In this document: positions 1 through 6,740 of the stretch, piece by piece
Position numbering within the stretch: the first letter of the stretch is position 1
Layout: every line of letters begins with the position of its first letter
From: an uncultured Eubacteriales bacterium
GTDB lineage: Bacteria; Bacillota; Clostridia; Oscillospirales; CAG-272
Length of the DNA stretch: 15,381 bases
NCBI GenBank assembly: GCA_934462885.1
Contig: CAKSJC010000020.1
Location: forward strand, 1 to 15,381
Direction of reading: 5' to 3'
Made by a program: the position numbers and the translations under genes
The notes under the pieces: model-generated
Told to the model about the DNA's origin: nothing
The model's input: only the letters and a program-made list of their open reading frames with translations
Database searches by the model: none

Positions 1-860
1 ATGATTATAATCAGTATATCGATACCGAAAGCGCCGAAAATACAGAAGATCTCTCCAATCTGCCGGATATACTTCAAGAGCCGAACGAGCGTCTCCTTCC
101 GCGATTCGTCGACAACGCAGATCTTCTCTCGGATGAGGATGAAGCAAAGCTTACCGAAACTCTCGACGAGATAAGCGAACGTCAGGATTTCGACGTGGTT
201 GTTCTCACGGTACCCGCACTCGACGACGGATACACCGAAATTATGGATTTTGCTGACGACTACTACGATTACAACGGATTCGGAATAGGAGAAAACCGCG
301 ACGGAGCGGTGCTTGTTCTCGATATGGGAGAGCGCGATTGGTGGATATCTACTCGCGGATACGGAATTACCGCTTTTACCGACTACGGAATAGAGTACGT
401 CGGCAAACAAATGGTTCCCTATCTCTCAGACGGAGATTATCTCGGCGGTTTTGAAAAATTCGCCGAATACGCCGACTATTACATAAACTGCGCAAAATCC
501 GGAGAACCGTTCGATATTTCCGGAAATAATTCCGATTACAGCGAAGTTGAATACGACAAAGGAGAATATTTCAAAACTGTTGCTTTGAAATATTCGGTTA
601 TCTCAATAATTATCGGCGCTCTTCTCGGCTTCATTCCTGTTTCAATAATGAAGGGGAAGCTAAAAAGCGTTTCTCGCCGTAATGATGCAAACATGTATAT
701 GAAGAAAGACAGTCTGAATCTCACGTCTCAAAAGGACGTATTTCTCTACCAGAACTTATCGAAAACTGCCCGTCCCAAGGAAACCGAAAGTTCCGGCGGA
801 TCAAGCACGCATACTTCCTCATCCGGTGCAACTCACGGAGGAGGCGGCGGAAAATTCTGA
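1..860 (+). CDS. TPM-domain membrane protein, 3' part (start lies upstream of window)
   Basis: The reading frame is open from base 3 and continues into the window from upstream, so the N-terminus and any signal peptide are missing. The first visible part (about nt 100-520) reads as a TPM domain (PF04536): the stretch PRFVDNADLLSDEDE followed by LTETLDEIS and a hydrophobic DVVVLTV strand is typical of the family's start, and GENRDGAVLVLDM with WWISTRGYG is typical of its middle. One transmembrane helix follows (about nt 576-650), then a basic segment and a Ser/Gly-rich tail ending in GGGGGKF. TPM proteins are usually membrane-anchored with the domain outside the cell or in the periplasm; some have phosphatase activity and others take part in photosystem repair, but the role in Clostridia is undefined. 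The domain call is firm; the function is not known. Confidence 0.85.
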   Translation, partial: DYNQYIDTESAENTEDLSNLPDILQEPNERLLPRFVDNADLLSDEDEAKLTETLDEISERQDFDVVVLTVPALDDGYTEIMDFADDYYDYNGFGIGENRDGAVLVLDMGERDWWISTRGYGITAFTDYGIEYVGKQMVPYLSDGDYLGGFEKFAEYADYYINCAKSGEPFDISGNNSDYSEVEYDKGEYFKTVALKYSVISIIIGALLGFIPVSIMKGKLKSVSRRNDANMYMKKDSLNLTSQKDVFLYQNLSKTARPKETESSGGSSTHTSSSGATHGGGGGKF

Positions 861-1140
861 CGCTCATTCATTTAATACAGACTGTAAATCGCCGCTGTTT
901 GCACATTGTGTTCTTTTCCCTTTTACATACAGTTTTCCCGTTGTTCAACCTTTAACTTGATACGTCAGACCGGTCGCGCCATTTGATGATTTTGCCATGC
1001 TGTCTATGCTAATTAAGAGCTTACCGTTACTTTTGGCTTCGTCAGCTTAATATAACATTTAGCTTTCAACTGACTTTTTTCAAATATAATGCATATTTTG
1101 TAATTCTACAAATTTTTATTTGCGTTTTTTTATAAAAGTA
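861..1140. other. Gene-free intergenic stretch
   Basis: There is no credible ORF on either strand and no clear intrinsic terminator for the TPM gene. Base composition becomes strongly AT-rich from about 1040. I see nothing in it apart from the rpsT promoter that begins at 1141. Confidence 0.6.
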
Positions 1141-1169
1141 TTGCAATTCAGGTAAAAAGGTGATAAAAT
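1141..1169 (+). promoter_or_regulatory. Sigma-A promoter of rpsT
   Basis: A TTGCAA -35 box (1141-1146), a 17-base spacer and a TAAAAT -10 box (1164-1169) preceded by TGA give an extended -10 promoter. Transcription would start near 1176, leaving a leader of about 90 bases before rpsT. Confidence 0.8.
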
Positions 1170-1269
1170 ACATTAGTATATGATATTATCCGTTCAGCGC
1201 ACCCTCTCAGGCGCCGTCGGATCGTTTCGGTATTCATTCCGTAAAAATTTGAAAAGGGAGAAAAACAAA

Positions 1270-1533
1270 ATGCCAAACATTAAGTCTGCTAAAAAGCGTG
1301 TTAAAGTTATTTCCGTTAAAACTCTTCAGAACAAGATGTTCAAAACATCTCTCCGCACTATCATAAAGAAATTCAATGCGGCTGTTGAAGGCGGAAACCG
1401 TGAAGAAGCTCTCGCAGCTTACAAAGAAGCTGTTAAGAAGATGGACCAGGCAGTAGCTAAGGGCATCGTTCACAAAAACAACGCAGCTCACAAGAAGAGC
1501 CAGTTCACACTGAAATTAAATCAAATGGCGTAA
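1270..1533 (+). CDS. rpsT: 30S ribosomal protein S20
   Basis: This 87-residue, highly basic protein begins MPNIKSAKKRVKV and contains the S20 hallmarks: a Lys-rich N-terminus, SLRTIIKKFNAAVEGG, and the late segment GIVHKNNAAHKKSQ. S20 binds 16S rRNA early in assembly of the small subunit. The ATG at 1270 is chosen because a GGGAG ribosome binding site (1256-1260) stands 9 bases before it and because family members start MPNIKSA. An in-frame upstream start at 1180 would sit almost on the predicted transcription start and add a non-conserved sequence, so it is rejected. The gene has its own promoter and a terminator right after it, so it is monocistronic, as is common for rpsT. Confidence 0.97.
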   Translation: MPNIKSAKKRVKVISVKTLQNKMFKTSLRTIIKKFNAAVEGGNREEALAAYKEAVKKMDQAVAKGIVHKNNAAHKKSQFTLKLNQMA

Positions 1534-1541
1534 ATCCGTAC

Positions 1542-1580
1542 ACCTCTGCTCCTTGACCCGTGAGCAGAGGTATTTGTTTG
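1542..1580 (+). terminator. Intrinsic terminator of rpsT
   Basis: ACCTCTGCTC (1542-1551) pairs perfectly with GAGCAGAGGT (1562-1571) around a 10-base loop, and a T-rich tail follows. It begins 9 bases after the rpsT stop codon. Confidence 0.9.
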
Positions 1581-1591
1581 CGTACATAACG

Positions 1592-1631
1592 AAAGCCCAT
1601 GTTCCGCGCTGCCGCGCCAAACATGGGCTTT
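1592..1631 (-). terminator. Bidirectional stem-loop between rpsT and the MATE gene
   Basis: AAAGCCCATGTT (1592-1603) and AACATGGGCTTT (1620-1631) form a perfect 12-bp stem, with an inner GCGC/GCGC pairing in the loop. It lies just beyond the stop of the minus-strand MATE gene and after the rpsT terminator. The minus-strand tail (TTTCGTTATG) is only moderately T-rich; the plus-strand side has a T-rich stretch (1629-1645). It probably serves mainly as the MATE terminator. Confidence 0.75.
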
Positions 1632-1679
1632 ACATATTTTGATTTGCTGCCTGACAAATGCGGCATGACGCACACAGCC

Positions 1680-3068
1680 TCAAATGTTCTTTATCCACTT
1701 GTAGCGGTTAACCTTGATCGCGGCGATGACGCATTTGTAAATCTGGTCGGCCTTCAGGCAGAAAAATATAACTGCGGGAGAAAGCTTAAATACAAACGCC
1801 GCGAGGAAAGACACCGGAAGTATTACTCCCCACATTGAAATTATGTCGAGGTAGAATACAAACGAAGTATCGCCGCCGCCTCTCACGATCCCCGTGTGGC
1901 ACGGCATCTGGTACGATGTGCCGACAACGGTTATCGAAAGTATGAGCATAAAAGTACGCGCAAGTTCCGAGGTCTCGGGTGAAATATCGTAGAATCCGAT
2001 TATGAAATTGCGGAAGAAAAAAATCCCGAGTCCGGTAAGTATGCCGAGTAAGATAAACACCCCTTGCAGCCACCTTGAACGGTAGACTATCTCTTTTTTC
2101 AACGTATCTTGCGGAACATTTTTCGATTCTCCGAGAGTTTTCGCTATCATGATAGACGCTGCGGTAGCCGAACCGTATGTAAAAACGCTCATTATCTGGA
2201 ACACGGTTGAAGCAATACTGTTCGCTGAAATAACAGGCGCTGTAAGCCTTCCGAGAATAGCAGTCTGAAGCCCCATTGCAACTCCCCAAATTGCACCTGA
2301 AATTACGACAGGAAATGAAACTTTTACAAACTTTTTTGTTATTTCACGAGAAGAATGAAGGAAATCGGAGAATTTTACGTGAAGCTTTTTTTCAAAGAAC
2401 GCGAGGTATATGAAAAGAACAAGAAACTCACCGACACGAGCGGTCAGTGTAGCAATAGCCGCACCCTCTATTCCCAGTTCAGGGAAACCGCATTTTCCGA
2501 AGATGAGCATATAGTTTAAGATAAAGTTCAAAATCAGCGCGACACACGAGTCGATAAATCCGATGAGAGTACACTCAACGCTTCGAAGCATGCCGAGAAG
2601 AGTCTGCGTTACGGCGAAAAAAACGTACGAAAGGCAGACGATCACAAAATATTTTTCCCCTTCTGCTATAACGTTAGGCTTATCCGCAAATATCCCGAGT
2701 ATTTCCGTGGGAAATAAAAGCGCCGCAAACATGAAAAGAAAAGAAATAATGACGGCTACGCGCATCGCGGTAGCGGAAACCTTCTTTATATCTTCGATTT
2801 TCTTCTCTCCCCAAAAGCGCGAGGCTATAACAACGGTTCCGTCGGATATTCCGCCGACTATCATTTGCAAAAGAAACTGTATCTGATTTACGAGGAAAAC
2901 TCCCGACAGAGCGAGTTCCGAATAACGTCCGATCATTACGTTATCAAGAAGATTGACTCCGTATACAATGATGTTCTGCCCGGCTATCGTGAGAAGAAGA
3001 CGAAAAAAGCTGCGTTTAAAGTTTTTTCGTGATTCTTTTGCAGAAATGCTTTGTTCAACTGTTTCCAT
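1680..3068 (-). CDS. MATE-family multidrug/toxin efflux transporter
   Basis: This 462-residue protein is the normal length for MATE proteins and has about twelve hydrophobic segments in two halves. Family features include an early NLLDNVMIGR segment (the first-helix D/N-rich stretch), GGISDGTVVIASRFWGEKK between helices 2 and 3, and the second-half counterparts SANSIASTVFQ and GSATAASIMIAKTLGE. MATE proteins export cationic drugs, toxins or metabolites across the cytoplasmic membrane in exchange for Na+ or H+; the substrate cannot be read from the sequence. The ATG at 3068 has an AAAGGAA ribosome binding site (3077-3083). The gene lies downstream of the mreB/mbl gene on the same strand, but a stem-loop terminator sits immediately in front of its ribosome binding site, so its expression is probably conditional. 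The ORF is intact. Confidence 0.93.
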   Translation of the reverse strand: METVEQSISAKESRKNFKRSFFRLLLTIAGQNIIVYGVNLLDNVMIGRYSELALSGVFLVNQIQFLLQMIVGGISDGTVVIASRFWGEKKIEDIKKVSATAMRVAVIISFLFMFAALLFPTEILGIFADKPNVIAEGEKYFVIVCLSYVFFAVTQTLLGMLRSVECTLIGFIDSCVALILNFILNYMLIFGKCGFPELGIEGAAIATLTARVGEFLVLFIYLAFFEKKLHVKFSDFLHSSREITKKFVKVSFPVVISGAIWGVAMGLQTAILGRLTAPVISANSIASTVFQIMSVFTYGSATAASIMIAKTLGESKNVPQDTLKKEIVYRSRWLQGVFILLGILTGLGIFFFRNFIIGFYDISPETSELARTFMLILSITVVGTSYQMPCHTGIVRGGGDTSFVFYLDIISMWGVILPVSFLAAFVFKLSPAVIFFCLKADQIYKCVIAAIKVNRYKWIKNI

Positions 3069-3097
3069 GGTAAATATTCCTTTAAGAGTAAAAATAA

Positions 3098-3141
3098 AAA
3101 AGTAAGAATCCTCACCGCCGCGGCGTGAGATTCTTACTTTT
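3098..3141 (-). terminator. Intrinsic terminator/attenuator in the 5' leader of the MATE gene
   Basis: On the minus strand AAAAGTAAGAAT (3141-3130) pairs with ATTCTTACTTTT (3109-3098), with an inner CTCAC/GTGAG extension (3129-3125 with 3115-3111), one bulged base (3110) and a nine-base GC-rich loop. The T-rich tail TTTTTTATTTTT runs directly toward the MATE ribosome binding site, leaving no room for a promoter after it. The MATE message must therefore read through it, which is the arrangement of an attenuator. Confidence 0.75.
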
Positions 3142-3195
3142 CTGCGACAGGTTCAGCGAACTATTGAAAAACAAGGCGCAAAAATAGAATTTCAT
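3112..3195 (-). CDS. Candidate 27-residue leader peptide upstream of the MATE gene
   Basis: A minus-strand ORF starts at ATG (3195-3193), begins MKFYFCALFF and ends with LTPRR and a TGA at 3114-3112. The stop falls inside the 3' arm of the leader stem-loop, so a ribosome on the last codons would cover the 5' arm and prevent the terminator from folding. The Shine-Dalgarno sequence is weak: only GTGATG, five bases before the ATG. No homologue is recognised, and an ORF this short can arise by chance, so this is a hypothesis supported by position rather than by sequence. Confidence 0.35.
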   Translation of the reverse strand: MKFYFCALFFNSSLNLSQKSKNLTPRR

Positions 3196-3344
3196 AAAAA
3201 CATCACATAATGTTCTCAGAGATAACAAGCGCCTGATGTAAAATTTGATTTGAGTTATTGAAACACAGAAGCACTTTTATTTATCGCTGTGTTTTGCATC
3301 CTTGCGCCCCCCGGAAGGCAGAATGTATCTGTCTGAATACTGCC
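3142..3344 (-). promoter_or_regulatory. Leader region between mreB/mbl and the MATE gene
   Basis: About 200 bases separate the mreB/mbl stop from the attenuator hairpin. The minus strand can form several stems: AAACACAG (3289-3282) with CTGTGTTT (3263-3256), AGGCGC with GCGCCT (3234-3229 and 3179-3174), and CATCA with TGATG (around 3238 and 3201). The last two would interlock as a pseudoknot if formed together. A second short ORF of 14 codons (3299-3255) also lies here. I found no clean promoter, and it matches none of the riboswitch consensus sequences I can recall (guanidine-I, yybP-ykoY, preQ1). Confidence 0.4.
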
Positions 3345-4346
3345 TCAGATGTAAATCGAAGAATTATCCGTGAATGCGGGGAGATGCTCAAGTTTCTTTC
3401 CCGTTCCGATAGCGACGCAGGAAACGGGATTTTTTGCGATGACGGTTTTAATGCCGGTAGCATGCTCGATAAGCCTGTCAAGTCCGTGAAGAAGACATCC
3501 GCCTCCCGTCATGACAATACCGTTTGCGAGGATATCCCCGATAAGCTCGGGGGGAGTGCGTTCGATAACGGAGCAGACGGCTTCGATTATTGCTGTGATA
3601 GGCTCTTTCAGCGCGTTGGGAATCTCATCGGATGATATCCGTACTACTCTCGGAAGTCCTTGTATGAGACAGCGTCCTTTAACTTCGAGAACGCGTTTTT
3701 CTTCTCTCGGCCATGCGGAGCCGATACGGATCTTTATGGCTTCCGCAGTGCGCTCGCCAACAAGCACGTTATATTTTTTACGTATGTATCTGATTATTGA
3801 ATCGTCAAACTTGTCTCCTGCGATTTTTATCGATTCGGAAACGACGATACCTGAGAGAGAAATGACCGCAATATCGGTAGTTCCGCCTCCTATATCGACT
3901 ATCATATGCCCGTTTGGTTCGTATATATTTATGCCGGCGCCGATCGCCGCGGCAACGGGTTCTTCGATGAGGTATGCTTTTTTTGCGCCCGCCTGAGTAG
4001 CGGCATCAATTACGGCTCGCGCTTCAACTTCGGTAACGCCGGACGGAACGCAAATAACTACATTTGGTTTGAAAATCACTGTGCCGCAGGCTTTTTTTAT
4101 GAAATACTGTATCATACGCTGAGTTACGTCGTACTGACTGATCACACCGTCGCGCAGGGGGCGAATGGCTGTTATATTGCCGGGGGTTCTTCCCAGCATG
4201 AGCTGAGCTTCTCGTCCGACTTTTAGGACGCGCTCGGTATTTTTATCGATAGCGACGACCGAAGGTTCTTTTATGACTATGCCCCGTCCTTTGACGTAAA
4301 CAAGAACAGTGGCGGTTCCAAGATCAATTCCGATATCCTTGCTCAT
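3345..4346 (-). CDS. mreB: MreB/Mbl rod-shape-determining actin homologue
   Basis: This 333-residue protein carries the full actin-fold ATP site: IDLGTATVLVYV (phosphate 1), VDIGGGTTDIAVIS (phosphate 2) and TGGGCLLHGLD (adenosine motif), plus the family segments RTPGNITAIRPLRDGVI, IEEPVAAAIGAGI, AGDKFDDSIIRYI, GERTAEAIKI and ERTPPELIGDI. MreB proteins polymerise on the inner membrane face and guide lateral cell-wall synthesis. ATG at 4346 is preferred because AAAGGAGGGG (4351-4360) lies at ideal spacing before it; an in-frame ATG at 4379 would add 11 residues and precede that site. No mreC, mreD, rodA or minCD follows. A stand-alone gene of this kind is often annotated mbl, so mreB is the family name rather than a firm paralogue assignment. 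Confidence 0.93.
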   Translation of the reverse strand: MSKDIGIDLGTATVLVYVKGRGIVIKEPSVVAIDKNTERVLKVGREAQLMLGRTPGNITAIRPLRDGVISQYDVTQRMIQYFIKKACGTVIFKPNVVICVPSGVTEVEARAVIDAATQAGAKKAYLIEEPVAAAIGAGINIYEPNGHMIVDIGGGTTDIAVISLSGIVVSESIKIAGDKFDDSIIRYIRKKYNVLVGERTAEAIKIRIGSAWPREEKRVLEVKGRCLIQGLPRVVRISSDEIPNALKEPITAIIEAVCSVIERTPPELIGDILANGIVMTGGGCLLHGLDRLIEHATGIKTVIAKNPVSCVAIGTGKKLEHLPAFTDNSSIYI

Positions 4347-4418
4347 ATTTTCCCCTCCTTTCGCGTTTTTCCGACTCATTTGCGGAATATACTAAGTTAA
4401 ACAGTCAAATTCTCTTTC

Positions 4419-4447
4419 ATTATACAACACTTATCCCGTTTTTGCAA
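4419..4447 (-). promoter_or_regulatory. Sigma-A promoter of mreB/mbl
   Basis: Reading on the minus strand, TTGCAA (4447-4442), a 17-base spacer and a perfect TATAAT (4424-4419) lie about 75 bases upstream of the start codon. Confidence 0.88.
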
Positions 4448-4541
4448 CGGTTAATCAAAAATTTAACAAGATGGACGAAACAACAAGATAATGAGATATG
4501 GAAATTATTTTTTCAATGTTCAAGAAAAAATAAATTAAATG

Positions 4542-4716
4542 TGATAAAATGAATGCACAAATATAATGCGGTGCGTTTTTTAGCCTTTTCGACTCGAAGC
4601 ACCGTCAACTTACACGGCAACTTGCGTAAAAATGACGCGCGCTGCCCGTTTCGGTTATACAAAACGCCCGCTTGGCGATTGAATTTAAGCAAAAAATAAA
4701 AACGGAGGTACATAAA
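4542..4716 (+). promoter_or_regulatory. Extended -10 promoter and long leader of the Gld-like operon
   Basis: TGATAAAAT (4542-4550), the same extended -10 form as at rpsT, is the best promoter candidate; the -35 region is weak. Transcription from about 4557 would give a leader of about 160 bases. That leader holds several short possible stems: CGGTGC (4569-4574) with GCACCG (4599-4604), CGTCA (4603-4607) with TGACG (4633-4637), which overlaps and so competes with the first, then CGTTT/AAACG and CGCC/GGCG nearer the gene. No terminator precedes the GGAGG site at 4704-4708. Regulation by the leader is possible but not shown. Confidence 0.45.
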
Positions 4717-5856
4717 TTGATTGAAGTAAAAAACTTAGTCAAAAAATACGGAGATTTTGAAGCCGTGCGCGGAGTCAGCTTCACCGTCGAGGAAGGCGGA
4801 ATATACGGCTTCCTCGGACCGAACGGCGCCGGAAAATCAACTACCATGAACATCATCACGGGATGTCTCGCCGCGACTGCCGGAGAAGTCACAATCGACG
4901 GGTTTGATATATACAAAGATCCCGAAGAAGCTAAAAGCAAAATAGGTTATCTTCCCGAACAGCCGCCGCTCTACACCGACATGACGCCCACCGAATACCT
5001 CACTTTTGTCGGACGCGCAAAGGGGCTTTCCGGAGCAAAACTCCACAGATGTGTGGACGAGATCATAAAAAAGACAAATCTGTCCGAGTATAAGGACCGC
5101 CTTATCGCAAATCTGTCGAAAGGCTATAAGCAGAGAGTCGGCATAGCCGAAGCAATAATCGGGGATCCGAAAGTCATCATCCTTGACGAGCCAACTGTCG
5201 GACTCGACCCTCGTCAGATAATCGAAATCCGCGAGCTTATCCGCTCTCTCGGAGGTGATCACACCGTTATCCTCTCAAGCCATATACTCTCGGAGATAAG
5301 CGCGGTATGCGATTATGTGATAATAATGTCAAAGGGAAAGATTGCGGCGAGCGATACTCTTGAAAATCTTACAAAACTTTATGAGGGTAAGAACAATATT
5401 GATATAATCGCACGCGCGGAACCCGAAAAAATAAAAGAAGCTCTCATGAAAATTGACGGAGTTCTGTCTGTCGAATGTGAAAAAACACCGGAAGATATGA
5501 CACATGTGCGTATTGCCTCAGAGCGTGAATGCGATGTCCGTGAGAAAGTATTCTTTGTTTTTGCGGAGATGAAATATCCTATCGTTTCAATGGAATACGA
5601 AGAGGTAACTCTTGAGAAAGTATTCCTGGAATTGACGGGAGCCGACAACATCGAAAACTCGAATACCAAAGAGAGCACAGAGAAAAAATCCTCTGCGCGC
5701 GACTCAACAGACTCCATGGGAGACGCGGAAAAAGAGTCGGAAGACGACGATGAACAAAGCTCCGAAATCGGAAATGAAATCTCCGCCGGACGAGGGAGCG
5801 GTGATAAAAATGACGGCGGAGACGACTATACTCCGCTTTTCGGAGGAGAGGTGTAA
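4717..5856 (+). CDS. ABC transporter ATPase, GldA/ABC-2 type, with acidic C-terminal tail
   Basis: The protein contains every motif of an active ABC ATPase: Walker A GPNGAGKST (residues 34-42), Q-loop Gln82, signature LSKGYKQR (133-140), Walker B VIILDEP (153-159) and H-loop His189. It energises export or membrane-remodelling with the ABC-2 permease encoded next. The start is taken as TTG at 4717, giving IEVKNLVKKYG, because GGAGG (4704-4708) lies 8 bases upstream; the in-frame ATG at 4672 would add 15 non-conserved residues and has no comparable site. The ATPase and its usual accessory domain end near residue 310. The remaining 70 residues are a low-complexity, Ser/Asp/Glu-rich tail, probably disordered, and unusual for the family. 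The gene ends 3 bases before the permease start, so the two are surely co-transcribed. Confidence 0.93.
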   Translation: MIEVKNLVKKYGDFEAVRGVSFTVEEGGIYGFLGPNGAGKSTTMNIITGCLAATAGEVTIDGFDIYKDPEEAKSKIGYLPEQPPLYTDMTPTEYLTFVGRAKGLSGAKLHRCVDEIIKKTNLSEYKDRLIANLSKGYKQRVGIAEAIIGDPKVIILDEPTVGLDPRQIIEIRELIRSLGGDHTVILSSHILSEISAVCDYVIIMSKGKIAASDTLENLTKLYEGKNNIDIIARAEPEKIKEALMKIDGVLSVECEKTPEDMTHVRIASERECDVREKVFFVFAEMKYPIVSMEYEEVTLEKVFLELTGADNIENSNTKESTEKKSSARDSTDSMGDAEKESEDDDEQSSEIGNEISAGRGSGDKNDGGDDYTPLFGGEV

Positions 5857-5859
5857 AAA

Positions 5860-6723
5860 ATGACTGCTGTTTACAGAAAAGAGTTAAAATCATATTTTTG
5901 CGGAATGACCGGCGCGATATTTATAGGCTTTGTTCTTCTGTTTACCGGTATTTTCACGGTTGTCAACAACTTCAAGGGATATTATCCCGATTTTGAATAT
6001 ACCGTATCGGCGGTTTCGTTTATTTATCTTCTCGTGATACCGATAATAACCATGCGTTCGGTTGCGGAAGAAAAACGCGCGAAAACAGACAAGCTCCTGT
6101 ATTCTCTTCCGATGAGCATGGGCGAAATCGTGTGCGCAAAGTATTTCGCGATGCTTACGGTTCTTCTTATTCCGACCGTTGTAATGTCTTTATATCCGCT
6201 CATAATGTCATCTTACGGAATCGTTAATTTCAGCGCAGCTTACGCCATGATATTTGCGTTCTTTCTTCTCGGCGCAACTCTAATTTCGATCGGAATGTTC
6301 ATCTCTTCCCTTACGGAAAGTCAGGTCATAGCCGCGGTAGCAAGTCTCGGAGTGATGATACTCGATTACTTTATGACGGGAATAGCAAATCTTATTCCGA
6401 TGAGCGCCGCAGCGTCTCTCGCCGGAGTTATCGGCTTAATCGTGGTACTCGGACTCATAGTAAACGTAATGGTGAAAAATCAACTTATTGCGATATGTGC
6501 GTCTGCTATACTTTGCGGAGCGGCTGTACTTGTATATATTTTTGCACCGTCGATTTTGGAAGGACTTATACCTAATTTTCTCTCGTCTGTTTCGGCGTTT
6601 GATAAACTGACGTCTTTCAGAAGCGGAATTTTTGATCTGACGGCTGTCGTATATTATTTGTCGGTTTCGGCATTGTTTGTTTTTCTCACTGTGCAGTCAA
6701 TGGAAAAGAAACGTTGGAATTGA
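5860..6723 (+). CDS. ABC-2 type permease, GldF-like
   Basis: This 287-residue integral membrane protein has six or more hydrophobic helices and the cytoplasmic segment MRSVAEEKRAKTDKLLYSLPMS after the second helix, which is characteristic of ABC-2 permeases of the GldF/NosY group (the Glu-rich coupling region that meets the ATPase). It begins MTAVYRKELKSYF, the usual amphipathic start of these proteins. Its ribosome binding site GGAGGAGAGG lies within the last codons of the ATPase gene. Together with the ATPase it should form the pump core. The substrate is unknown. The name refers to the gliding-motility transporter of Bacteroidota, but homologues are widespread in non-gliding bacteria. Confidence 0.9.
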   Translation: MTAVYRKELKSYFCGMTGAIFIGFVLLFTGIFTVVNNFKGYYPDFEYTVSAVSFIYLLVIPIITMRSVAEEKRAKTDKLLYSLPMSMGEIVCAKYFAMLTVLLIPTVVMSLYPLIMSSYGIVNFSAAYAMIFAFFLLGATLISIGMFISSLTESQVIAAVASLGVMILDYFMTGIANLIPMSAAASLAGVIGLIVVLGLIVNVMVKNQLIAICASAILCGAAVLVYIFAPSILEGLIPNFLSSVSAFDKLTSFRSGIFDLTAVVYYLSVSALFVFLTVQSMEKKRWN

Positions 6724-6740
6724 CGGGGAGGTAAATAAAA

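Noticed and set aside
1180..1269. In-frame 5' extension of rpsT
   Set aside because: The extra residues are not conserved in S20, the start would lie at the predicted transcription start, and the ribosome binding site at 1256-1260 serves the ATG at 1270.
3255..3299. 14-codon minus-strand ORF as a second MATE leader peptide
   Set aside because: AAGG touches the start codon with no spacing, the ORF ends far from the attenuator, and 14 codons are easily found by chance. It is noted in the leader entry only.
3142..3344. Known riboswitch (guanidine-I, yybP-ykoY, preQ1) in the MATE leader
   Set aside because: None of the conserved cores I can recall for these classes is present on the minus strand.
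3258..3635. Plus-strand ORF of 125 codons
   Set aside because: It lies opposite the C-terminal part of the clear MreB/Mbl gene and has no recognisable family features or ribosome binding site.
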